Below, piece after piece: positions 33,929 to 42,332 of a DNA stretch of 64,000 nucleotides. Source of the stretch: Streptomyces vinaceus. GTDB taxonomy: Bacteria > Actinomycetota > Actinomycetes > Streptomycetales > Streptomycetaceae. The DNA lies in assembly GCF_008704935.1 (NCBI RefSeq), contig NZ_CP023692.1:4268001-4332000 (forward strand), in the 5' to 3' direction. The notes under the pieces were generated by a model that did no database searches, was not told the origin of the DNA, and was given only the letters and a program-made list of their open reading frames with translations. Made by a program: the position numbers and the translations under genes. The first letter of the stretch is position 1; each line of letters opens with the position of its first letter.

Positions 33929-36490
33929 CTAGTCCAGCACCGGCAGCAGCTGCGGCAGGTGCCCGTCCGAGGCGCGCGCCGCGTCCTGCCGCTCCTGCGG
34001 CACCTCCCCGTACAGCGTCGTACGGGCCTTCGCGGGCCGGCCCGCGGCCTCCGCCACCGCGATGAGGTCCTGTACGGACTTGTACGAGCCGTAACTCGAC
34101 CCCGCCATACGGGAGATGGTCTCCTCCATCAGCGTCCCGCCGAGGTCGTTGGCCCCCGACCGCAGCATCTCCGCCGCGCCCTGCGCACCCAGCTTCACCC
34201 AGCTCGTCTGGATGTTGGTGATGTGCGGGTGCAGCAGGATCCTGGCCATCGCCGTCACGGCGCGGTTGTCGCGGACCGTCGGACCGGGCCGGGCGATGCC
34301 CGCCAGGTACACCGGCGCGTTGGTGTGGATGAAGGGCAGCGTCACGAACTCCGTGAACCCGCCCGTCCGCTCCTGGATCCGGGCGAGCGTGCGGAAGTGC
34401 CCCAGCCAGTGCCGCGGCTGGTCCACGTGCCCGTACATCATGGTCGACGAGGAGCGGATCCCCAGCTCGTGCGCCGTCGTGATGACGTCGATCCAGTCCG
34501 CCGTCGGCAGCTTGCCCTTGGTGAGCACCCAGCGGACCTCGTCGTCCAGGATCTCCGCCGCCGTGCCGGGGATGGAGTCCAGACCGGCCTCCTTGGCGGC
34601 CGTCAGCCACTCCCGTACCGACATCCCCGTCCGCGTGGCGCCGTTGACGACCTCCATCGGCGAGAACGCGTGCACGTGCATCCCCGGCACCCGCTTCTTC
34701 ACCGCGCGCGCGATGTCGAAGTACGCGGTCCCCGGCAGGTCCGGGTGGATGCCGCCCTGCATGCACACCTCGACCGCGCCCACGTCCCAGGCCTGGGCGG
34801 CCCGGTCGGCGACCTGGTCCAGCGACAGCGTGTACGCGTCGGCGTCCGTACGGCGCTGCGCGAAGGCGCAGAAGCGGCAGCCGGTGTAGCAGACGTTCGT
34901 GAAGTTGATGTTCCGCGTGACGATGTACGTGACCTCGTCGCCCACCACCGACTTGCGCAGGTCGTCCGCGATCCGGCACAGCGCGTCCAGCGCCGACCCG
35001 TCCGCGTGCAGCAGCGCCAGCGCCTGCTCGTCGGTCAGCTTCGTCGGATCGTCGGCGGCCTGCGCGAGCGCCGCCCGTACGTCGGTGTCGATGCGCTCGG
35101 GGACCATGCCGGGGGCCGCCGCCTCGCGCAGCGCCTCCCAGTCCCCGTAGACGTGGTCGAAGTCCTCGCGCCGGTCCCCGGTGCGGCCCTCGGTGTCGAT
35201 GGTGGCGTGCAGGTCGGTGCGCCCGTACGCGCCGAACCCCTCGTCGGGCTCCTGCCAGGGGTGCCCGACGACCTCGGCGTCCGGGTTCGCGAGGCCGGTG
35301 GCGGGATCGGCCAGCGCCCGTACGTGCGGCAGCAGCCGCGGGTCCAGCCACGGCTCGCCGCGCTGCACGAACTCCGGGTACACGCACAGCCGCTCGCGCA
35401 GCTCGAAGCCAGCCGCGGCGGACTGCTCGGCCAGGGCGTCGATCTGCGGCCAGGGCCGCTCGGGGTTGACGTGGTCCGGAGTCAGCGGGGAGACGCCGCC
35501 CCAGTCGTCGATGCCCGCGCCGATCAGCCGCGCGTACTCCCCGTCGACCAGGTTGGGCGGCGCCTGCAGGCAGCCCGACGGGCCCATGATGTGCCGGGCG
35601 ACGGCCACCGTGGCGACCAGGTCGTCCAGCTCGGCGTCGGGCATGCCGCGCATCGCCGTGTCCGGCTTGGCGCGGAAGTTCTGGATGATCAGCTCCTGCA
35701 CGCCGTGGTACGAGCGCGAGACGCGGCGCAGCGCGAACAGCGACTCCGCGCGCTCCTCGTACGTCTCCCCGATCCCGATGAGCAGCCCGGAGGTGAACGG
35801 CACGGAGGACCGTCCGGCATCCTCCAGTACGCGCAGGCGTACGGCCGGCTCCTTGTCGGGGGAGCCGAAGTGCGGGCCGCCGGGCTCGGACCACAGGCGC
35901 GTGGCCGTGGTCTCCAGCATCATGCCCATCGAGGGCGCGACGGGCTTGAGCCGCTGGAAGTCGGCCCAGGACATCACGCCGGGGTTCAGGTGGGGGAGGA
36001 GCCCGGTCTCTTCCAGGATCAGGATCGAGATGGCCCGCACGTAGGAGATGGTGTCGCTGTAGCCCTGCGCGTCGAGCCACTCGCGGGCCTCGGGCCAGCG
36101 CTCCTCGGGCTTGTCGCCGAGGGTGATGAGCGCTTCCTTGCAGCCGAGCGCGGCGCCCCGGCGGGCGATGTCGAGCACCTCGTCGGGGGACATGTACATC
36201 CCGTGGCCGGCCCGGCGCAGCTTGCCGGGGACGGTGGCGAAGGTGCAGTAGTGGCATTTGTCGCGGCACAGGCGGGTCAGCGGGATGAACACGCTCTTCG
36301 AGTACGTGATGACGCCCGGCCGCCCCGCGGCCGCGAGGCCGGCGTCGCGGACCCGGGCGGCGGAGGCGCAGAGGTCCTCCAGGTCCGTTCCGCGTGCCTG
36401 GAGGAGTACGGCCGCCTCGGCGGCGTCGAGCGCGACGCCGTCGCGGGCCCGGCGGAGCGCCCTGCGCATCGCGTTGTCGGTCGGAGTCAT
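33929..36490 (-). CDS. fbiC: FO synthase (fused CofG-CofH radical SAM enzyme)
   Basis: 853 residues, the normal length of the fused actinobacterial enzyme. It makes 7,8-didemethyl-8-hydroxy-5-deazariboflavin from tyrosine and a ribityl-uracil, the core of coenzyme F420. Two radical SAM halves are visible, each with its Cys triplet: [10 protein letters not shown] near residue 75 and [10 protein letters not shown] near residue 535. Each half has the following barrel motifs ([40 protein letters not shown]). The ATG at 36490 is the start used. F420-dependent LLM genes lie on both sides at 15.9 and 29.9 kb. Confidence 0.97.
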   Translation of the reverse strand: MTPTDNAMRRALRRARDGVALDAAEAAVLLQARGTDLEDLCASAARVRDAGLAAAGRPGVITYSKSVFIPLTRLCRDKCHYCTFATVPGKLRRAGHGMYMSPDEVLDIARRGAALGCKEALITLGDKPEERWPEAREWLDAQGYSDTISYVRAISILILEETGLLPHLNPGVMSWADFQRLKPVAPSMGMMLETTATRLWSEPGGPHFGSPDKEPAVRLRVLEDAGRSSVPFTSGLLIGIGETYEERAESLFALRRVSRSYHGVQELIIQNFRAKPDTAMRGMPDAELDDLVATVAVARHIMGPSGCLQAPPNLVDGEYARLIGAGIDDWGGVSPLTPDHVNPERPWPQIDALAEQSAAAGFELRERLCVYPEFVQRGEPWLDPRLLPHVRALADPATGLANPDAEVVGHPWQEPDEGFGAYGRTDLHATIDTEGRTGDRREDFDHVYGDWEALREAAAPGMVPERIDTDVRAALAQAADDPTKLTDEQALALLHADGSALDALCRIADDLRKSVVGDEVTYIVTRNINFTNVCYTGCRFCAFAQRRTDADAYTLSLDQVADRAAQAWDVGAVEVCMQGGIHPDLPGTAYFDIARAVKKRVPGMHVHAFSPMEVVNGATRTGMSVREWLTAAKEAGLDSIPGTAAEILDDEVRWVLTKGKLPTADWIDVITTAHELGIRSSSTMMYGHVDQPRHWLGHFRTLARIQERTGGFTEFVTLPFIHTNAPVYLAGIARPGPTVRDNRAVTAMARILLHPHITNIQTSWVKLGAQGAAEMLRSGANDLGGTLMEETISRMAGSSYGSYKSVQDLIAVAEAAGRPAKARTTLYGEVPQERQDAARASDGHLPQLLPVLD

Positions 36491-36539
36491 GCGGTGAGCA
36501 TACGATCCGACGCCCGGCGGGTGAGGCGGCTCCCGGCCG

Positions 36540-37322
36540 TCATCGCATCAGCTCACCGGCGTTGACCAGCAGGGATTGGCCGGTAATCGCCCGTGCCCGG
36601 TCGGAGGCGAGGAACACGGCGGCGTCCGCGACGTCGCCGTCGGTGGCCAGGTCGGGCAGCGCCATCCGGTCCGTCAGCCGCTTGTGCACCTCGGCCTCCG
36701 CGACCCCCTCGGTGTGCGCGGTGAAGGTGACGAACGCCTGGACGGGCGGTCCCCACATCCATCCGGGGAGAACGGTGTTGACCCGGATCCGGTGCGGGCC
36801 GAGCTCGCGGGCCATGGAGTACATCGCGGAGGTCAGGGCCCCCTTCGACGCGGCGTAGGCGGCCTGCTGCACCTCGTTGGGCGCGGCCACGGCCGACTGG
36901 GTCCCGACGATGACCACGGACCCGCCGCGCTCCTTGAGTCCGGGCAGGCAGGCCCGGGTCATCCGCAGCGTCCCCAGCAGGTTGACGTCGATGATCTGCT
37001 GCCAGGTCCCGAAGTCGGCGTCTTCGAGACCGCCGAAGTACGAGTCCCAGGCGGCGACGTGCACGACGGCGTCGACGCCCCCGAACCGCTCCTGCGCGAG
37101 GGCGGCGAGGGCCGTGCACTGCTCCTCGTCACGGATGTCGGTCGGCAGGTGGGCCGTGTGCGTCCCGTCGGGGTCGATCTCGGCGGCGGACTTGGCGAGA
37201 TTGGCCTCGGTCCGCGCGCCGAGCACGGCGTTCCCGCCGTCCCGTACGACGGCTGCGGCCACCTGGTGTCCGAGCCCGGCCCCGACGCCGGAGACGATGA
37301 CGGTCTTCCCTTGCAGCAGCAT
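36540..37322 (-). CDS. Short-chain dehydrogenase/reductase (SDR)
   Basis: 260 residues. Cofactor site [13 protein letters not shown], with Arg after the second strand (LGARTEANL) favouring NADP(H). VHVAAW replaces the common N-N-A-G. Then [20 protein letters not shown] and catalytic YAASK. It ends [17 protein letters not shown] 37322 has GGGAGG 7 bases upstream. The operator palindrome at 37350-37364, 28 bases in front, links the gene to the catabolic cluster at 15.9-22.4 kb. Confidence 0.92.
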   Translation of the reverse strand: MLLQGKTVIVSGVGAGLGHQVAAAVVRDGGNAVLGARTEANLAKSAAEIDPDGTHTAHLPTDIRDEEQCTALAALAQERFGGVDAVVHVAAWDSYFGGLEDADFGTWQQIIDVNLLGTLRMTRACLPGLKERGGSVVIVGTQSAVAAPNEVQQAAYAASKGALTSAMYSMARELGPHRIRVNTVLPGWMWGPPVQAFVTFTAHTEGVAEAEVHKRLTDRMALPDLATDGDVADAAVFLASDRARAITGQSLLVNAGELMR

Positions 37323-37349
37323 GCGCGTGCCTCCCGACGGGGGGTCTAT

Positions 37350-37364
37350 CTGACGGTCCGTCAG
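37350..37364. promoter_or_regulatory. Palindromic operator, site 3 (CTGACGGTCCGTCAG)
   Basis: Perfect 15-bp palindrome with a central T, upstream of the SDR gene. It overlaps the stop codon of the aminotransferase gene upstream (37361-37363). Same arms as site 1. Confidence 0.78.
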
Positions 37365-38650
37365 GCTAGGGCTTCGGTCCGGGCTTGGGAAGGGGTGCGG
37401 CCCGCGCCGGATCCGTCCCGGACACCGGCCCGGCCGGTCCTCAGCGCCCCCGCCAGCCGCTCCAGCCCCACACCGATCTCCTGCGGCGTGTGCGTCGTGA
37501 ACGACAGCCGTAGCGTGCGCGGATCCGGGACGCCCGTGTGGAACGGAGCCCCCGGGACGAAGGCCACGTCGCGCGCGATCGCGGCCCGCAGCGCCTCCGT
37601 CGCGTCGTACCCCCGCGGCAGCCGGGCCCACACGAACATCCCGCCCTCCGGCCGGTTCCACGTCGAGCCCTCCGGCAGGGCCGCGTCCAGCCCCGCCAGC
37701 AGGGCGTCGCGCCGGTCGCGGTAGGCCGTGCGCACCGCGGCGATGTGCGCGTCGAGGTCCGCGGTGCGCAGGTAGTGGGCCGCCGCCAGCTGGTCCACCG
37801 TCGACGTGTGCAGGTCCGCCGCCTGCTTGGTCACCACCGCCGCCCGCCGCAGCGCCGCCGGCGCGCGGAGCCAGCCCAGGCGCAGCCCCGGGGCCATGAC
37901 CTTCGAGAAGCTCCCGAGCAGCGCCGTGCGGTCCTGCGCCCCCGGGTGCGCCGCGAGCCACGGGACCTCGGCCCCCTCGAAGCGGAGCTCCCCGTACGGG
38001 TCGTCCTCCACCAGCCACAGCCCGCGCCGCGCCGCGATCCGCGCCACCGCCGCCCGCCGCTCTCCGGGGAGGGTGCGTCCGGTGGGGTTCTGGAAGGTGG
38101 GCACCGTGTAGAGGGCCTTGGGCCGCTCCCGGGCCACGATCTCCTCCAGCGCGTCGGGCAGGATGCCCTCGTCGTCGCAGGGCACGGGGATCACCCGGGC
38201 CCCGGCCAGCCCGAAGCACTGGAGCGCCGCCAGGTACGTCGGGTTCTCGACGAGGACGGCGTCGCCCGGCTCGACCAGCGTGGCGGTGATCAGCGCGAGG
38301 GCCTGCTGGGACCCCGTGGTGACCAGCAGGTCGTCCGGGCCGGTCTCCAGCCCCCGGGCCGTCACCCGCGCCGCCACCGCCTCGCGCAGCTCCGGCGCGC
38401 CCTCGGTGGTCGAGTACTGGAGCGCCCGGGCGGCCGATTCCGCGAAGGTGGCGTCGTACGCGGCCCGCAGGCCCCGCGCGTCGAAGAGCTCGGGCGCGGG
38501 CAGGCCGCCGGCGAAGGAGATCACCCCGGGGCGGGCGGTGAGGGCGAGGATCTCGCGGACCGGCGAGCCCCCGACGGCGGTGGCGCGGGCCGCGAAGCCG
38601 GGCGGCGGGGCGGCGGCCGGGACGGCGGGGGAGGGTATCGCAGACGGCAT
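37361..38650 (-). CDS. PLP-dependent aminotransferase (class I/II, LysN-like)
   Basis: 429 residues, fold type I. ISFAGGLPAPELFD opening, LLVTTGSQQALALITATLVE, ENPTYLAALQCFGLAGARVI, TVPTFQNPTGRTLPGERRAA and the PLP-binding Lys in LGSFSKVMAPGLRLGWLRAP, with LRLSFTTHTPQEIGVG near the end. Proteins of this subgroup act as 2-aminoadipate or aromatic/branched-chain transaminases; no MocR-type HTH is attached. ATG 38650 has AGGAG 5 bases upstream. The stop overlaps operator site 3. Confidence 0.92.
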   Translation of the reverse strand: MPSAIPSPAVPAAAPPPGFAARATAVGGSPVREILALTARPGVISFAGGLPAPELFDARGLRAAYDATFAESAARALQYSTTEGAPELREAVAARVTARGLETGPDDLLVTTGSQQALALITATLVEPGDAVLVENPTYLAALQCFGLAGARVIPVPCDDEGILPDALEEIVARERPKALYTVPTFQNPTGRTLPGERRAAVARIAARRGLWLVEDDPYGELRFEGAEVPWLAAHPGAQDRTALLGSFSKVMAPGLRLGWLRAPAALRRAAVVTKQAADLHTSTVDQLAAAHYLRTADLDAHIAAVRTAYRDRRDALLAGLDAALPEGSTWNRPEGGMFVWARLPRGYDATEALRAAIARDVAFVPGAPFHTGVPDPRTLRLSFTTHTPQEIGVGLERLAGALRTGRAGVRDGSGAGRTPSQARTEALA

Positions 38651-38750
38651 GGGGACTCCTGGGGGAGACGGGTGCGCGCATCCTAGCCACACAAAGATGC
38701 ATACGGCACCTATATGTCACAGGGTGGAACGCTGCGCACCCCCTCCCCAT

Positions 38751-38765
38751 CTGACGGCACATCAG
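38751..38765. promoter_or_regulatory. Operator, site 4 (CTGACGGCACATCAG)
   Basis: Same left arm as sites 1 and 3, right arm with one change (ATCAG). It ends 14 bases before the ATG at 38780. Confidence 0.6.
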
Positions 38766-38779
38766 CTAGACCCTTCGGC

Positions 38780-39631
38780 ATGACGACGGAACACCAGAGC
38801 CAGGACACCCGCCCCGACGCCTACGCCGAACTCGCGGCGGTGGGCCCGTACGGGGTCCGCCCCGGCCACGCGCTGATCACCATGGTGGAACCGCACCCGG
38901 GCCACGAGTACGCGTACAACCGCTGGTACGAGGACGACCACTACTACGCCGGCGCCATGGCCATGCCCTGGATGTACGCGGGCCGCCGCTGGGTCGCCAC
39001 CCGCGAGCTCCAGGAGCTGCGCTACCCCGAGAAATCGGCCGTCGCCCAGCCCGTCACCGCCGGGTGCTACATCTCGACGTACTGGGTCACCGAGGGTCGC
39101 TACGACGAGCACATGAAGTGGACGGTCGGCATCAACAAGCGCCTCAACCGGGACGGCCGCGTCTATCAGGACCGCACCCACGTCTTCACCTCCTTCCAGG
39201 ACCACGAGGCGACGGTCTACCGCGACGGGGCCGCGGGCCCCCGGGACTTCCACGCCCTCGACCACCCCTACGCCGGCCTGGTCCTCCAGGTGATCGACGC
39301 CGACGGCCCCGAGCAGCGGGCGGATCTGCTGGAGTGGCTGCGCTCGCGCGCCCTGCCGAAGCGGCTGCACGGATCGCCGGCCGCGATGGTGACGGTCTTC
39401 CGGCCGACCCCGCTGCCGGGCGACCGGATGACGTACGTCAAGCAGGTCGAGGGGGTCGACACCCGGCTGACGCTGCTGTGGTTCCTGGAGGCCGATCCGC
39501 GCAGCTGCTGGGACCGGTTCCGGGGCCTGGACGCCGAGGTGGCGCAGGCCGGGCTGGGGCGGGTGGAGCTGGTGGCGCCGTTCATCCCCACGGTGCCGGG
39601 GACGGACCGGTACGTGGGGGAGCTCCGCTAG
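38780..39631 (+). CDS. Conserved hypothetical protein (possible dimeric alpha/beta-barrel)
   Basis: 283 residues, soluble. The first part (ALITMVEPHPGHEYAYNRWY then EDDHYYAGAMAMPWMYAGRR) has the arrangement of an EthD/antibiotic-monooxygenase ferredoxin-like fold, with a second similar half near VTVFRPTPLPGDRMTYVKQV. That comparison is weak. Three short His/Tyr-rich motifs (DDHYY; EHMKW; FTSFQDHEA) may be active-site parts. ATG 38780 lies 14 bases after operator site 4, so it probably belongs to the same regulon as the LLM/SDR genes. The exact reaction is unknown. Confidence 0.75.
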   Translation: MTTEHQSQDTRPDAYAELAAVGPYGVRPGHALITMVEPHPGHEYAYNRWYEDDHYYAGAMAMPWMYAGRRWVATRELQELRYPEKSAVAQPVTAGCYISTYWVTEGRYDEHMKWTVGINKRLNRDGRVYQDRTHVFTSFQDHEATVYRDGAAGPRDFHALDHPYAGLVLQVIDADGPEQRADLLEWLRSRALPKRLHGSPAAMVTVFRPTPLPGDRMTYVKQVEGVDTRLTLLWFLEADPRSCWDRFRGLDAEVAQAGLGRVELVAPFIPTVPGTDRYVGELR

Positions 39632-39824
39632 CGGGCGGCGGGCGGCGGGCGTCGGGCGGCGGGCGGCGCGCGAACGCCGTGCGAGGGGTGCGGGGCGCGG
39701 ACATGGCCGAGCCCCCTCGGCCGGGACGGCGGGCCAGTCGAGAGGGCTTCAGTCAGTGGTGCGTGTGCTGCGGTGGTGGCGCGTGGTGCAGAGGAGGGAC
39801 TTGTGGGGCCGTACGCAGTGACGT
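39632..39824. repeat. Low-complexity GGC-type repeat between convergent genes
   Basis: 39632-39670 is a run of GCGGGCGGCGGGC-type units. The rest shows no gene. Confidence 0.5.
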
Positions 39825-40037
39825 TCAGGCCAGGCGTCCCAGTCGGCCCTCGGTGACGTCGGCGACGAAGGAGGTCCAGGAACCCGGCGCGAAGGTCAGG
39901 GACGGACCGTCCTGAACCTTCGAGTCGCGGACCGCGATGGCCTCCACGACCGGGGACTTGACCTCGACGCAAGCGCCGTTACCACCGGAGTAGGAAGACT
40001 TGATCCAGTTGTCCGTGGCGCCCTGACGAATAGCCAT
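39825..40037 (-). CDS. DUF397 protein
   Basis: 70 residues, usual size, one copy of the family motif: DNWIKSSYSGGNGACVEVKS, then VEAIAVRDSKVQDGPSLTFA and GSWTSFVADV. ATG 40037 was chosen because GGAGAG stands 5-6 bases upstream; ATG 40082 is in frame. It follows the XRE/DUF5753 gene (40246-41148) in the same direction but, unlike the pair at 26.8 kb, with a 208-base gap holding an inverted repeat. Confidence 0.9.
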   Translation of the reverse strand: MAIRQGATDNWIKSSYSGGNGACVEVKSPVVEAIAVRDSKVQDGPSLTFAPGSWTSFVADVTEGRLGRLA

Positions 40038-40129
40038 GTTTCTCTCCGGTTCAGCGAGTTGTGCCAGTGAGGTGTCGGCCATTTCGCTTCCCTGGCCGAC
40101 GTGATCGACGCTACCGGCACCTCTCGACA

Positions 40130-40148
40130 GGTGAAGGGGTCATTCACC
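40130..40148. promoter_or_regulatory. Inverted repeat GGTGAA-N7-TTCACC
   Basis: Perfect 6+6 dyad in the gap between the XRE gene and its DUF397 partner, about 95 bases before the DUF397 start. A likely operator for that gene's own promoter. Confidence 0.5.
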
Positions 40149-40245
40149 CGACCGAGTGGCATATTCCATTCAGGACTTCTGTGGCCGGGGAGCGACGGTG
40201 TACCGTACCGGCCCCCCTTCGCCACCTGCCCTGTTTCCTCCCTTT

Positions 40246-41148
40246 TTACCTCGTTCTGTGCTCCTCCTTGCCGTTGCCCGCGTACTCGCCGATGATCTGG
40301 TCGATGAACTGCCGCGTCTGCTCCACGTTGAGGGCCTGCGCGCGCAGGTGCTCGTACATCACGCTGTACTTCTGGACGTCGTTGGCCTTCTCCAGGTACA
40401 GGTCGCTCGTCACGCCCTCGATGTAGACCACCGTCGAGTCGGACGCGTCCGGGAACTCCAGGATCGCGTACTGGCCGTTCACGCCCGGGTGGGCGCCCAT
40501 CGAGAACGGCATCACCTGCACGGTGATGTAGGGCTGTTCGGACTGCTCTATCAAGTATTCGAGCTGCTTGATCATCAGCTGCGGGTCGCCCACGTGCCGG
40601 CGCAGCGCGGCCTCGTCGATGACCGCCCACAGGCGCAACGGGCCGACTTCCGGATTGTTGTTGTCCGTCTCGGAGAGCCGTTTCTGCCGGTGCATGCGCA
40701 CTTGGACGCGCTTCTCGACATCGGCCGGAGCGGTCTCGGGCAGCGCGCCGCGGATCAGGGCCTGGGCGTACTCCGGGGTCTGGAGCAGGCCGGGCACCAT
40801 CTGGGGTTCGTAGGTGCGCAGGCTGGCGGCATCGGTCTCCAGACCGATGTACACGCTGTACGGGATGTCGCCGAAGGCGTGCCACCAGCCCTGCTGGCGG
40901 GAGTCCTTGGCCATCTGCATGAGGGAGTCGACGAGCCGGCGGTCCTCGACCTCGTACACGTCGCACAGGTCGCGGACGTCGCGCTGGCTGATCGAACGGC
41001 GGCCGTTCTCCAGCCTGCTGATCTTCGACTGGGAGACGAGCAGACGTTCGGCGACCTGCTCGGCCGTCATGCCCTTGTCCTCGCGGAGCTTGCGCAACTC
41101 CATGCCCAGTCGGCGGCGTCGGACGGTGGGATTGACATTGGACGCCAC
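40246..41148 (-). CDS. XRE-family regulator with DUF5753 domain (WhiJ/AbaA-type)
   Basis: 300 residues. HTH at ~10-70 (MTAEQVAERLLVSQSKISRL then ENGRRSISQRDVRDLCDVYE), followed by DUF5753 (EPQMVPGLLQTPEYAQALIR; ITVQVMPFSMGAHPGVNGQY; VVYIEGVTSDLYLEKANDVQ). Residue order matches the regulator at 1940-2800 almost motif for motif. GTG 41148 has GGAGGT 9 bases upstream. No TTA codon was noticed. DUF397 at 39825 is its probable partner. Confidence 0.93.
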   Translation of the reverse strand: MASNVNPTVRRRRLGMELRKLREDKGMTAEQVAERLLVSQSKISRLENGRRSISQRDVRDLCDVYEVEDRRLVDSLMQMAKDSRQQGWWHAFGDIPYSVYIGLETDAASLRTYEPQMVPGLLQTPEYAQALIRGALPETAPADVEKRVQVRMHRQKRLSETDNNNPEVGPLRLWAVIDEAALRRHVGDPQLMIKQLEYLIEQSEQPYITVQVMPFSMGAHPGVNGQYAILEFPDASDSTVVYIEGVTSDLYLEKANDVQKYSVMYEHLRAQALNVEQTRQFIDQIIGEYAGNGKEEHRTR

Positions 41149-41258
41149 TTGAACGGCACCTCCGCCTTCTTCTGGTTCTGTCTCTCTGCGTGTCTGATGG
41201 TGAGCAGACTGCCACCGAAGGGCGGGGCGGCGCCGGAGAACGGCCCGGAAAACGCAGA

Positions 41259-41304
41259 CGCGCGGGACGGCGGGGCCGGCGGACCGGCCCCGCCGTCCCG
41301 CGCG
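41259..41304 (-). terminator. Terminator downstream of the GPP34 gene
   Basis: About 21 perfect base pairs (CGCGGGACGGCGGGGCCGG with its complement) around a CGGA tetraloop, 95 bases past the GPP34 stop codon. Confidence 0.85.
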
Positions 41305-41360
41305 CTGGCGGCTCCCGAACCGGGTCATCGGGGACGCCGGTTGCGGCGATGGCGGTTCGG

Positions 41361-41394
41361 TGGAGCGGTGGATCGGATGGAGCGGTGGATCGGG
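41361..41394. repeat. 17-bp tandem repeat, two copies
   Basis: TGGAGCGGTGGATCGGA and TGGAGCGGTGGATCGGG follow each other just after the GPP34 stop; a third, partial unit follows. Confidence 0.8.
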
Positions 41395-41398
41395 TGGA

Positions 41399-42145
41399 TC
41401 AGTGCGCGGCCACACCGGCGCGTGCCATCGCGCCCGTCCGGCGCGCCTGCATCGGTACGCCGTTCGCCGTGGCCCGGGCGGCCGGCGGGGCCGCCGGTGC
41501 GCGGTCGCGGCGCGGCTGCGCCGCCACGCCGTTCTGGACGTCCATGACGGCGTGCGCCACGAGACCGCCCATCGGGTCGTGCCGGATCAGGTCCCGCAGC
41601 CGGGATCTGGACGACCGCCCCTCGTTGCCGGGGTACAGGTGCTTGCCGAGTCCGACCGCGTGGGCCAGTGCGGCGAGCGCCGCGGTCCGCGGGTCCGGCG
41701 GTACGCCGGTGCGGATCGCACTGTCGAGCCGGGCACGGATCTCCCGGCTGATCGCCGTGTCGGTCGCCTGGTAGCGAGTCGTCGGCAGCACTCCGCACAT
41801 CTGGCCCGCGACGGCATGGACCATGCCGCAGCGCTCCAGATGAGCGAGGTAAATCTGGCGGAGCCCCAGCCGGGGTCCACCGATCCAGTGGACGGCCCGT
41901 ACCGGGCTGCCGCGCCTGCGCAGCAGTTCCAGTGCGGAGTCCAGAGTCGGATCTCCTGTCGGCCGTGGCATCACCACGGCGATACGATCCCCGTCAGGGG
42001 CTATCCGTCCTGCCAGAGCCAGCTCTACTAGCTGTGCCCCGGCCAGGCCGAGGTCGAGCGACTGCGGCTGCGCCGTGGTACCCGTGGTCGGGTCCAAAGC
42101 GAGCAGCAGAAGCTCCTCCGGAATTGTTCTGCGGCTCCTGCCCAT
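41399..42145 (-). CDS. GOLPH3/VPS74-like (GPP34) family protein
   Basis: 248 residues. The family signature appears at the start: TIPEELLLLALDPTTGTTAQ, then LGLAGAQLVELALAGRI, and later CGVLPTTRYQATDTAISREI and ALAALAHAVGLGKHLYP. The family comprises phosphoinositide-binding Golgi proteins in eukaryotes and an expanded set of cytosolic proteins of unknown role in actinomycetes. ATG 42145 has GGAGG 5 bases upstream. It is divergent from the D,D-carboxypeptidase gene with a 187-base gap. Confidence 0.92.
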   Translation of the reverse strand: MGRSRRTIPEELLLLALDPTTGTTAQPQSLDLGLAGAQLVELALAGRIAPDGDRIAVVMPRPTGDPTLDSALELLRRRGSPVRAVHWIGGPRLGLRQIYLAHLERCGMVHAVAGQMCGVLPTTRYQATDTAISREIRARLDSAIRTGVPPDPRTAALAALAHAVGLGKHLYPGNEGRSSRSRLRDLIRHDPMGGLVAHAVMDVQNGVAAQPRRDRAPAAPPAARATANGVPMQARRTGAMARAGVAAH

Positions 42146-42224
42146 CCATGCCTCCCCGCGTGGATGAGTGACAGGGTGACGCCTCTCACATTCATCTGTC
42201 GAGAGCGCCTGGTCGCTTTGTGGG

Positions 42225-42254
42225 GGAACCCGCAACTATGTCGTTCTCGTCTAG
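42225..42254 (+). promoter_or_regulatory. Possible ECF (sigma-E-like) promoter before the D,D-carboxypeptidase gene
   Basis: GGAAC (42225-42229) and CGTCTAG (42248-42254) are separated by 18 bases, close to the Streptomyces SigE cell-envelope-stress pattern (GGAAC, N16-17, cgTCtaa). The spacing is one base long. The 5' leader would be about 50-75 bases. Confidence 0.4.
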
Positions 42255-42332
42255 CGCGGGGGCGATGCTCCCTAGACGGGACACTGTTAGACATTCGGAC
42301 AGCCGGACGTGGTGGCGATCGAGGAGGAACTG

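Noticed and set aside
41361-41394. Tandem 17-bp repeat after GPP34 as a regulatory array
   Set aside because: Only two full copies, downstream of a stop codon and before a strong terminator. Slippage is the simplest explanation.
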